A DNA stretch of 64,000 nt from Erythrophleum ivorense. Lineage: Eukaryota; Streptophyta; Magnoliopsida; Fabales; Fabaceae. Positions within the stretch are counted from its first letter, which is position 1; every line of letters starts with the position of its first letter. The DNA lies in assembly GCA_026724425.1 (NCBI GenBank), contig JAIUCV010000003.1, positions 54,081,088-54,145,087 on the forward strand. Reading direction: 5' to 3'. The notes below the pieces were generated by a model that worked only from the letters and a program-made list of their open reading frames with translations, was not told where the DNA came from and ran no database searches. A program made the translations under genes and the position numbers. Below, one piece after another: positions 11,723 through 22,147 of this stretch.

Positions 11723-12384
11723 TTGTATTTTTTATTTAAAATTTAGGTGCAAGCAAATATGAATATTTTTTTAAAATTAAAAATGATTGACATTACTCTT
11801 TTAAAGATCCATTCTAAAATCTTCTTATCTCTCTATTTTGTGAGTGCAAATATAATCCATTCATTACAAAAGTTTGTTATCATAAGAATTGGTTTGCCTA
11901 AAAATTAAGTAAAGAATGACAGGGCTGGCACAGTGCTTAAAATAATGGAAAGGAAAGGGATAAACCATGCAAACTCATCGAGTGGACAAATAAAATATTA
12001 TTAACTTCAAAAGTGTAATGACCCAAAAAAAAATCTAAACTAAAAGGAAAAATTTGATCATAAATTTAAATTAAGGAAATAAATTCAAATTAAAAATATT
12101 TTAATTAGAGTTAAGCAAAATTTGGAGAAAAATTGTTTAATGAGCATCTTTCTCATTTTCCAATATTTTTTCCCATTTTCTTTTCTTTCTTTTTCTCCAA
12201 TCTCCAATTTCTCCCTATATTTTTTCAGTTGCCCAAAATTCTCCTGATTCCTCTAATAAAAGAGAAGGCAATAAAGCTTCTTCTTTACTTTTTCCTTCCC
12301 TCTACAATCCCCTAGCCCTCCCCCTCAGTTGCATGTCCCTATAATTAGGCATGATAACAAAGGGAAATTGAGCAGGTAGGATTA
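11723..12384. other. GDSL gene 3' flank and AT-rich spacer, copy 1
   Basis: The gene's 3' untranslated region presumably lies here, but I see no clear polyadenylation signal. A pyrimidine-rich run (CCATTTTCTTTTCTTTC) is centred near 12180. A 60-aa open frame at 12133-12315 is a low-complexity product of that run and not a gene. Confidence 0.45.
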
Positions 12385-12978
12385 CAATTAAAGGTAGATA
12401 ATAGTGCATTTGGACCTAATGGATTATATGCTAAGCTTCATCAAAATAATTGAGATGTGGTGAAGGAGGATATAATTAGAATAGCGGCTACATTTTGTCA
12501 TCATAGGATTTTATTAAAATATCTAAATAGGTCATATACTATTCTTATTCCAAAGAGTGATACTCTTCAATCTTCTAAGGATTATAAACTTTTCAATTTA
12601 TGCAATGTCATTTACAAGCTAATTTCAAAACTACTTAGTAAGAGTTTAAGGGAAGTGCTAAAGGATACTATTGCACCAAATCAAAAGGCATTTTTATGTG
12701 AAAGATTAATCTTAGACAATATTATTTTGGTTTCAAAATTGCTATGTTACTAAAAGAAAGCAAAGGATAAGATTGGATGATGTGCCTATAAATTATATAT
12801 TGCAAAAGTATATGATAAGTTTTTATGTTCATTCCTAGAAGTAGTATCGAGGGAACTTTCCAAAAAGATAGATCCATCTAATGATGTAATGTGTCACCAC
12901 AGTTACATATCAAGTACTAGTGAATGGTTATCCAATGAATATTTCTCCTCCTAGACAAGGACTGAGATAAGGTGCAAT
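12385..12978 (+). pseudogene. Broken LINE (L1-type) reverse transcriptase fragment, copy 1
   Basis: Translation gives the N-terminal half of a plant LINE reverse transcriptase: GPNGLYAKLHQ, then after a TGA an open stretch of 98 aa (12457-12753) with YTILIPKSD, LCNVIYKLISKLL, APNQKAFLCERLILDN, then after more stops YIAKVYDKF, LVNGYPMNISPPRQGLR. These match, in order, the family's LIPK, LCN-YK, NQ-AF--GR-I-DN, KAYD and RGLRQG blocks. The first TGA sits where the family has Trp, so it is probably TGG to TGA. No catalytic double-Asp region or endonuclease is present. It is a dead fragment. Confidence 0.85.
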
Positions 12979-13129
12979 GGCTAATAAATAAATATGTAAA
13001 TAAGTAAATTTGCAAATTCAATAAAAAATTAAGATTAATTTTTAAGCTATGATAAATTTCTTAATAGGAAAACTTAGGGTAAAAAAATTTAAGCAACTAC
13101 AAATTTTTTTGAGTATATAATATAATGCT
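12979..13129. other. AT-rich spacer after LINE fragment
   Basis: A-rich sequence with GCTAATAAATAAATATG near 12980; possibly decayed LINE-derived sequence, but nothing definite. Confidence 0.3.
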
Positions 13130-13255
13130 TAGAGTGAAGACTAACCACTAGATGTGTAGTAGCTTGGTGGTTGCAAGCTTGCAAGTGATTCAAGGCACCC
13201 AAGTTAAACACCTCCTCATGCCAAATCTATCATTTCTCTTTCCTTTTCACTTGTG
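13130..13255 (+). mobile_element. SINE-like sequence with Pol III A and B boxes, copy 1
   Basis: A-box-like TAGCTTGGTGG at 13160-13170 and B-box-like AGTTAAACACC at 13202-13212 are 42 bp apart, start to start, a spacing typical of tRNA-derived promoters. Each has about two departures from consensus. The surrounding words (GGTTGCAAGCTTGCAAGTG, CAAGGCACCCAAG) resemble heads of plant tRNA-derived SINEs. The ends are not defined: no clear poly-A/T tail or target duplication. It is not a functional tRNA. Confidence 0.45.
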
Positions 13256-13889
13256 ACTACATTTTGTGGAATTTCTACTAGTCCTTAAACTTTTTCACTT
13301 TTGTGGAGTGGTCCTTTTGCCATTTTGCCATCTTATCCTTCGATGTTTGGAGCACTAGAGCCATGACTTTTCTAGACTTCTCCTCCTTGTTTCTTCACTT
13401 TTGCCCTAAAGATATTGGCCTCTCTCACTCTTCCATTCTCCTTCTGTGAAGTCATGGGACTCTTCACTCTCAAGCTTCGTGTTCGCTATTCCTTCCTTAG
13501 ATCACACAAACTGTAGCACTTTTAAAGCTTTTGGCCTAGAATTTTCCTTACCTTCCCTTTTTGTTTAGCTAGCTAGTTGTATTTGTCACCCATGGTTTCA
13601 TTTCTTTGTCAAATATTGGTTGTACCTTTGTCCCATTTCTAAGCATCAAGGTTTGTAGCTTCCTTATTCGCTCCATTCTTTATCTTTTCTTTTAATTATT
13701 GTTGTTTCATTTTTCTTAATGGGTCAATATGCATTAGCTCAAAATTTTAAATTTATTTCTAACTCTTACAAAAAAATTAACAGCAACCTATTCTGTTTTA
13801 CTTCTTAGTATCTATTTTATGCCGCCATTTTAACCATGTATTTTGTGATACCTTAACCCCTTAGCTCTCAAACAATTATCCCATAAGCT
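13256..13889. other. Unassigned sequence, copy 1
   Basis: Pyrimidine-rich at 13220-13480 with repeated CTTC/CTCC words, then AT-rich. No long open frame or recognised repeat. Nearly identical in copy 2. Confidence 0.4.
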
Positions 13890-15246
13890 ATGTCAACAAA
13901 TCCCATGCATATTAGAAGATACTTGTAAGAAAATATATAGATTTACACACGGAAAGTTGCGTAATTAGGAGGCCATACAAATGATTCATAGCTTTAGGGA
14001 CCATATAAACTTGTCAATATCATTTTTCATCCATATCATACCCACACATATCCTAAACATCACAATTCATCTCATACATTTTGAGTTTTGAAGCCATGCA
14101 CCAGAAAAATGGAAGGTTGCTCTTGGGTTGGCATGTCCAGCTTTATGATATGAACTTTAAAGATTCATAACTAATTCTAAAAAAATCAAAGTCATACATA
14201 TATAGCTTTTTGGAAAGATTTGGATGTTAAATAATGACTAAAAATAATTTCAAAGCAGTGCAATGAAAATTGATAGAATAGTACCAAAGGTTGAGCGGCA
14301 CTATTGATATTGTCATGCAACTTTAAAATTTTGGTTCTCCCTCTATAGACCTCTAATTGAGGTGATCTTGGTAGTTATGTAAAGCTTATGATGTCTAGTT
14401 TATGTTTATAGAATTTCATGAGCATTGGACTTTATTTGACCTACTATATAAACAATACACATATCATTTCTGCATAATTTGATCAACTTTGAAAAATTAT
14501 AATAAATTCTTTAGAGTTCCAAATTGAGTGCTCTTTGCCTTTGTAAAAAGCTTTAGATGAGCTTTACAAGTGGGCCAAATTTCATGCCAAGACTAGTCCA
14601 TTTAGTCAGTTTGTGGTTTTGCTCTAGATTATGCCAATTTTAACACTATAAATGGGTCAAAGTTGCACCAAATGGTATTCTAATAACTCCACAACTATTT
14701 GGGCACATTCCATAGCACTAATGCAGCCTATGAGAGCATCTCAAATGGCCTAATTCACCATGCATCTCAAAATCACCTTCTTACTTGCCTTTACACATAT
14801 AATCCTTGTAATACTATATATTTTTTAATAGTAATCCTCTTCTGTGCAAGTGGGATTATACAATTCTTCAAAGAAATCCCAAGAAAATGTATTAAAATAA
14901 TGAATTAAATTATATTGTGTTCATGTCTCTGGGACTCCATGAACTCACCAACAACATTCTTTAATTATTTTCCATTCATACAAATCATAACATTCTCAAA
15001 ACTTAGTACAAACTATGGATCAAGGGTCAAAAACCCCAAAATTCTCTTCATTCATCGTGGCTATACAGTGATAGATTTTAAGGACAAATTTGAAAAATTA
15101 TAACTAATTCTAAAAAAAATTAAAATCAAGCAAACTATAGCTTGTTAGAAATCTCTGGATGTTACTTCATAGTAATAATAATTCTCGACCACGAAAATCT
15201 CATATGGACCACTTTTGACAATAGAAAATGCAAGGAAGTCGAGTTG
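13890..15246 (-). repeat. Divergent LTR relative, left part, host of the solo LTR, copy 1
   Basis: On the plus strand it shows family blocks in the usual order (ATTCATAACTAATTC near 14166, CCTCTAATTGAGGTG near 14350, GCACCAAATGG near 14664) with many changes. It is interrupted at 15246/15247 by the solo LTR and appears to resume at 18942-19093. Small frames at 14699-14908 and 14915-15103 have no domain. Confidence 0.45.
15242..15246. repeat. Target-site duplication, left, of solo LTR (AGTTG)
   Basis: AGTTG immediately precedes the TGTAACACC end; AGCTG follows the other end at 18942-18946. One transition separates them. Both copies of the 30-kb unit share this. Confidence 0.65.
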
Positions 15247-18200
15247 TGTAACACCATAAATTCTAGCTCATCTCATGCTTTTAAATGGCATAACGTCATG
15301 ATCCATACGGAGTTCCCATAGAAAAAGCAAGAAAAAATGGGATTTATTTCACGTCATATCATATCTAAAAATTGATTTCGGTGTCACGTGGACCGTGTGA
15401 GCTCATGCTATGCATTCTCATATTTAATTACATTATTGCAACTCATTTTCATCACAAAAACATGCCTACAAATCATGGAAACCAAAATGGAGCATGAGAT
15501 ATGGAAGTTCATTCTCGGCCAGATTTGCTCCATTTTCTGATTGAACTTTGGAAAATCATAACTAGATCTAGAAAAATTAAAATCATGCAATATTCGTCAT
15601 TCTACTAGAAAGCTTTGGATGTCTAATTCACACAAAAAATACATCTAGGTCATAAAATTTATCATAGAGGACGTTTGACATCAAAAATTGTCCAAAGGTC
15701 CAACTGAATTCTGGAACTAATATAGAATTCTGTAGAAAACTTTGAAAATCTCCAATTAATTCCAAAAAAATCCAATTCATACAAATGATACCAATTTGGA
15801 AATCTGTGGATGTTAACTAGAGAGAAAAAATATCTCTAGATTAGTTCATCAAGCCCATACCTCAAGATTTAATGGAACAGTACTCTGGTAGGGCAAAGTT
15901 ACTGATACTGGACAGAAAATTCAAAAATTCATATCTCCCTCTCTAGACTCCAAATGAGATGCTTCCAATTGGCCCGAGTCACTGTGATTATCTAGTTTCT
16001 CTATATAAAATTTTGTAGCAATTAGACATCATTTGAGCCTCGTGTGACATAATGGAATTTCAAACCAAATGAATAATGTAGCAAATCAGAAACTATGAAA
16101 ATGGCCAACTTTGAAAAATCATCAAATATTCTGTAGACTTCCAAAAATTATGATCTTTATCTTTCCAAAAATCTCTCAATGAGACCTAATTGCATGCTAA
16201 ATCTCAGATCAAGACTAACTCATTTGGCTAAAAAGTAATATAGGGTTCCATTATAGTCAATTTTGGCTCCATATAGGGTACCAAACTTGCCAAATGTTTT
16301 TTCCTTGGTGTTGACACCTTTTAGGCAAGTCTGAAAGTATGTTTAAGACTTGTGTGAGCTGCCCAAATGGTTCTAAGCCTCATGCATCTCATTTTGGCCT
16401 TTTCATCCACACTTATGCACATTTCCATCATGCTTTCACATTGCATACTTTGGCATCTCATACTCAAAATATATGCTAGAGGTCATCCATCATATTCATA
16501 CATTTAAACATCACATAATATCATATTTACACATGTCTCAAGGTTCATAGTACATTTACAACATCATATACTTCATGAACCATCATTATGGTTCCAAAAT
16601 AGACAAAACAAGGCATAAGCTTGTCAATCTCCCTTCTTCATTATTGTTGGCTCCCTTCACCATAATTACTTAGTCCACTTAGCATGTTAGATCATTGGAG
16701 AGAAGAGGATGAGATTCAAAGAATCCCAATAGCTCATCTCCTATTCAATTATACATAATATGTGTAAAGCAAGCTTTACAAATGCATGCATGGAGAAAAT
16801 GAAAGTCATGGATATTTTAAAAGCAAACTTGGCATGTGAACAACTCATACAAATCGTTCAAGAGTTCACCAAGTGTTTGGATTATCCTCACACTTCTCCT
16901 CATGGATTTTGGACTTACCTCACCCATTCTTTAAGAGCTTTGGACTCAACCATACTCTTGGGAGTTCACTTTGCTTTTGGGAGACTCTTTGCTTTATCTC
17001 AACTAAGCTCAAGAGTTCTTGGTTCATCCTCACCAAAGGGAAGAGTTCTTGACCTTTCCATACTCAAGCAAACTCATACAAACGTCATGTAATCATTTGA
17101 AAACATAACATGGCATCAAGAATCATGGCATATAAAGGCATGCTAGCATACTTTTCATAGCTTGAAAATACACATATACACATTTTAAGACAAGCTAAAC
17201 ACATATCCATGCATAAGAGAAAGTGGAGAGAGCTACCTTGTGTATACTCACAAACTTTTTCCTGGAAATTCAAGCCTTCTCTTTTGGCCACACACCCACA
17301 AGTTGGTGGAGATAGTCTCTCTTAGCCTAGATACAATTTATGAGAGCCAATTAGGTTCATAAAGCATATTCTAAGGCTACATAATTTGAGGAAACACTAG
17401 ATTGCTCTATAGGTTCAATTATGGTCCATAATTGCACCTAATAAAGCAACACCCCTCAAATGACTCCTAGGCCTCATTCTTTCCTTTCAAATATGATTCT
17501 TGACTCTTTTTAAGCCTCTTGAAGTAATCACATTATTAAAACAAAGGACCGAGCATCATGTTACTTCTTTACGTCATAATATGGAACTTAAAGCACCAAA
17601 TCACTTTCCATGAATTCTAAATTTTTTCCAAGGCCTCCCTTCATTTTCATTCATCAAATATGACTTAAGAATGAGCTTAGAGAAATTTAAAACTCTCCCT
17701 AACTATATGGAACATGCTCAGCCGAGACATGTTTAGGTTTAGGGCTTCTTGGAGATGTTTTCGTTTTCTTGAAGGAAGAAGCTTATGGGGAGCATCTCAA
17801 GTGTCTCAAGAACTTATTTAAACTCTTAATTAGATGTAGGAAGTATCATATACATTTATAATTTGAAAGGCGCACTAGAAACCTTAGGTTTTGCATCTTG
17901 CATTCTAATGACTATTTTCATGGTTTTCTTTGCATATTCTTATTCCTCTCCATCAAATACCTAAGATTCATGCCTGGTTGGGCTTGAAAATTAGATCCTC
18001 CTAGGGTTCTTAGTGTAGGTCAAAATGGAGAAGAAAGGAACATCAATATAGCTACCATAGGATGCAATTTTACTTTATTTCCTTGGTTAGTTTGGCTTGA
18101 ATCTTGTTTTCTCAAAGCTCTTCTCTCCAAATCCGAAATTTCCCCTTTGTTCTTCCTTCAAAACAGCCCTCAAAAATTCAAAAAAATCATGGAGAAGAAG

Positions 18201-18941
18201 AGGGGAAAAGAGGAGAAGAGATTGGTGGAGAGAAAGCATGAAAAACAAGCAAATTTCTATACCTAAAAGCTTGAATTTTTCCTCCTTCTTTCCTTCTCTT
18301 GGTGCGCCCCTCTCCTAGGGCTTTACTTCTAATTTGGGGCTGAAAAATCTGAAATGAAATGAGGGAGAATGTACGGCGGCACCTATATATGGCTAGGGCA
18401 AAAAGACTTTTTCAAAAATTTCAATTTTGCCCTTCATACTTTGCATTTTCATTTCTCCTTCATCTTAGCTCCTTTTTGAGAACCGTCTTTTCTACTATAA
18501 AATTTAGGTTCCTAATTAAGAAAAATGCTTTTAGAATCACTCAAATCAGAGCTAAAACCTCTTTGAACGGATCCGTCAAAGTTCAGGCACACTGACGTTG
18601 CAAAACGTCCACCGAAGGGGATTTAACTATCGCGGGGCTTCCCATGATTTTCAGGGCCTCTAAGAACCCCAGAGAACTCAAAACTCTTGTTTAAAAAGCC
18701 CTCTAGTATGAATTCCAAAAATTGCCCAAAATTACAAAAATGCCATTACATTTCGTAAAGTTTTTGTCAAAATTTGTTTCTTCATTCTAGCTCCGTTTTT
18801 CCTTCCGCCTAAGGCTAGGAATCTCATTTTTGGGAGGCTAGAATGTTACTCAATTTTTTTAGGACCTTAACTAATTCATTTCGAGGGACCTGCTTTGAAA
18901 ATGCACCCGTCTCCATCTTTTAATGAAAACTAGATATTACA
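15247..18941 (-). repeat. Complete solo LTR of the TGTAA-type family, 3695 bp, copy 1
   Basis: It starts TGTAACACCATAA and ends TAGATATTACA, giving imperfect 9-bp inverted ends (TGTAACACC versus TGTAATATC) with TG and CA termini. It is flanked by AGTTG/AGCTG, a 5-bp target duplication with one transition, as expected for a Ty3/gypsy LTR. No internal domain is present, so it looks like a solo LTR left by LTR-LTR recombination. A TATA-like CATATATAGG on the minus strand near 18390 suggests the sense is minus. Its reading frames (for example 16760-17092) lack domains. The very long LTR, at 3.7 kb, could instead be a non-autonomous element without genes. Confidence 0.7.
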
Positions 18942-19093
18942 AGCTGCCCAGAAATCTGATACAACTTACTGATATAAATTTTGAAAATTCATAACTAATC
19001 CCACAAAAATTCAATTCATGCAATCTATATCAATTTAGAAAGCTACAGATGCTAAAAGGAAAAAATAGTTCCAAACCAATCCAAGAGCATTCA
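18942..19093 (-). repeat. Divergent LTR relative, right part, between two LTRs
   Basis: It begins with the right target duplication AGCTG and continues the interrupted host sequence (ATTCATAACTAATCC, GAAAGCTACAGATGC). It also forms the 152-bp spacer between the two opposed LTRs at 15247-18941 and 19094-22054. Confidence 0.5.
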
Positions 19094-22054
19094 TGTAATA
19101 TCTGGTTCTCTGAAAACGAAAGAAGATATGACAAATGTAACGTACAATTTCTCTGTTAATGAATGAAACTCACTGGATACAAAAGGAAGTCCCCTGAAAT
19201 GATGTAGTTAAGATCTTAAAAAATTTGACAAGCATTCTATACTCCTAAAAATGAGAATCCTAGGCTCAAACGGAAAGAAAAACGGAGCTAGAATGAAGAA
19301 ACAATTTCTTACGAAAAGCTTACGAAAGTAATGGCATTTTTGTAATTTTGAGTAAATTTTAGAATTCACATAGGAGGGCTTTTTAAATAAAATTTTTAAG
19401 TTCCCCAGAGTTCTCAAAGGCCTTAAAAACCATGGAAAGCCCCGAGACAGTTAAATCCCCTCCGGTGGACATTTTCCAATGTTGGTTGGTCCTATCTTTA
19501 ACCGGTTCGTTCGATAAGGTTTTAGCTTCAAATTGAGTGATTCCAAAGGCATTTTATTAAATTAGGAACCTAAATTTTATAATGAAAAAGATGATTCTAC
19601 AAAAGGAACTAAAACGAAGCCGAAACAAAATTGCCATTATGGAAGGATAAAGTGGAAATTTTTGAAAAAGTGTGTTTCTAGAAGCTCCCACACACTTCCC
19701 CTTTCTTCTCCCACCTTCTTAAGCATGAAATTTCTGGCCAAAATATAGAATATGATCTGCTCTCTTAGGCTCACAAGAAGGGGAAGAAAAGGAGGAGAGA
19801 AATTAAGAAAAAGATATAGATTCTTGGTAGTTTTCTATGCTTTCTTCCATCCAAACCTCCTCTCCTCCATTCTTCTTTGTTTTCTATAATTAAAATGAAG
19901 TTTAAAAATCTGTTTTAAGGGAGAAATTGAGAGAAAAAATCGGATTTGAAGAGAGGAGCTCAAAGAACACAAGATTCAAGTGAGAAAAAGCAAGAAAATA
20001 AGGTAATTTCTCTTCCTATGGTTGCCATCTTTGGTTCCCTTCTCCACCATTTTGCCCCACTTGAGAAAACCCTAGGAGGAGATGATTTTTAGGCAGAAAC
20101 AAGCATGAATCTAAGGAAAAAGAGTGTTTAGATTAAGAATATGCAAAGGGAATTATCAAAAAACTATTGATTTCAAGATACAAATTCTAGGGTTTTGTGT
20201 GCACCTTATAAAATCTGACCTCATGTGATGATTCCTAGGTTTAATTAAGAGTTTAAATGAGTTCCTAAGATCTATAAGATGCTCCCCATAAGCTTCCTCC
20301 TTCAAGAAAACAAGGCACACTCCAAGGAACCCTAAACCATGCATAGTCTCAGCCAAATCATGTTCTTATAGCTAGGGAGAGTTTTAAATTTTTCTAAGGC
20401 CATTCTTGAGTCATATTTGATGAATGAAAATGAAGGGAGGCCTTGGAAAAAATTTAGAACTCATAGAAAGTGATTTGGTGCCTTAGGTTCCATATTATGA
20501 CCTAAAGAAGCAACATGATGTTAGACTTCTTGTTTTCATTGTGTAATGACTCCAAGAGGCTTAAAAGGAGTCAATAATCATATTTGAATAGAAAGAATGG
20601 AGCCTAGAAATTATTTGAGGGGTGTTGCTTCATTAGGTGCATTTATGGACCATAATAGAGCTTATAGAGCAATCTAGCATCTAAGCAAATTGTATGGCCT
20701 TAGAGATTGATAACTATATGCCTAGTTTTTATCTTTTTGGAACCATAATGATGCTTCATGATATATATGATATTGTAAATGGTCTATGACTCTTGAGACA
20801 TGTGTAAATATGACATTATATGATGTTTAAATGTATGGATATGATGTATGAGCTCTAGCATATATTTTGAGTATGTAATTGCCAAGTATGTAATTTGGAA
20901 GTTTGATGTAAATGTACATAAGTGTGGGTTAAATGGCCAAAATGAGATGCATGAGGTTTGGGACCATTTGGGCAGCTCACACAAGTCTCAAATATGCTTT
21001 TAGACTTGCCCACAAGGTACCACAACCAAAAGAAAGCCATTTGGCAATTTTGGTACCTCATATGAAGTCAAAATTGACCATAATAGAACCCCTTGTCTTT
21101 TTTTGGCCAAATGAGTTAGTTTTGATCAGAGATTTAGCATGAAATTAGGTGTCATTAAGAGTTTTTGGCAAGCTAAATATCATAATTTTTGGAGGTCTAC
21201 AAAATATTTGATAATTTTTCAAAGTTGGCAATTTTTATGGTTTTGGTCTACTACACTATTCCTTTGGTCCGAAATTACATTTTCTCACATGAGGCTCAAA
21301 TGATGTCCAATTGCCATGAAATTTTATACAAAAAAAACTAAATAATCATAGTGACTCGTGCCAACTAGAAGCACCTCATTTGGAGTTCGAGAGAGAGAGA
21401 TATGAATTTTTAAAGTTTCTGGCCAGTATCAGTAATTTTGCCTGACCAGAGGTATTGGTCTATTAAATTATAAGGTTTGGGCTTGATGAACTGGTTTGGA
21501 GATATTTTTTCTTTCTAACTAACATCCACAGCTTTCTAGATTGGTATCATTTGCATGGTTTGGATTTTTTTGGAATTAATTGGATATTTTCAAAATTTTC
21601 TGCAGAATTCTGTGACAGTTCCCAAATGTAGTCTGACCTCCAGACAATTTTGGATATCAAACTTCCTCTTTAATGGATTTTATGATCTGGGCGGATTTTT
21701 ATGTGAAGTAGACATCCATAACTTCCCAAAATGGCCAAGATTACATGATTTTGATTTTTTTAGAATTAATTATGATTTTTAATCTGAAAGAGAGCCAAAT
21801 CTGGTCGAAATTAAATATCTACATTTTATGCTCCATTTCTGTTTCCATGAATTGTGAGCATGGTTTTGTGATGCAAAGGAGTTGTATTGATGTAATTAAA
21901 TATGGAAAAGTATAGTATTTGCTCATACGGCCACATGGCATCAAATAAAATTTTTATATGTAGCGCAACACAAGTTAATCCATTATTTAGATCCCATTTT
22001 CTTACAACTCCTAAGCAATGCATGTTATGGAGCATGTTAATTGATGAGGAAGGA
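19094..22054 (+). repeat. TGTAA-type LTR, opposite orientation, truncated at right, copy 1
   Basis: It starts TGTAATATCTGG at 19094 and runs as the reverse of the solo LTR to about 22054, where it stops short of the expected GGTGTTACA end. By-eye identity with the reverse of 18600-18940 is around 80%. A related LTR fragment (22055-22147) joins directly after it. Confidence 0.65.
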
Positions 22055-22147
22055 AGATTGACAACCATATGCCTAGTTTTATTCTTTTTGGAACCATAAT
22101 GTTACTTCATGATGTATATGATGTTGTAAATGGTCTATAACCCTCGA
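22055..22147 (+). repeat. Interior fragment of an LTR, left part of a nested pair
   Basis: These 93 bp (GCCTAGTTTTATTC, GGAACCATAATG, GTAAATGGTCTAT) match 20704-20796. They are best read as the left part of the LTR that resumes at 25813-26799 and was split by insertion of the LTR at 22148. GTTTT at 22076-22080 is the unoccupied target of the Tekay-like element found in copy 2. Confidence 0.5.

Noticed and set aside
12016..12030. TGTAATGACCC resembling a gypsy LTR start
   Set aside because: No matching end, target duplication or related sequence follows. The short match is not enough.
13160..13212. Possible tRNA gene
   Set aside because: The A- and B-box-like motifs both deviate from consensus and no cloverleaf with paired acceptor stem is visible. 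A SINE head is more likely.
16760..17092. 110-aa frame, also at 46668-47000 and similar to 23604-23801 and 3583-3894
   Set aside because: It is a translation of the short-repeat block of the LTR family, with shifting frames between copies.
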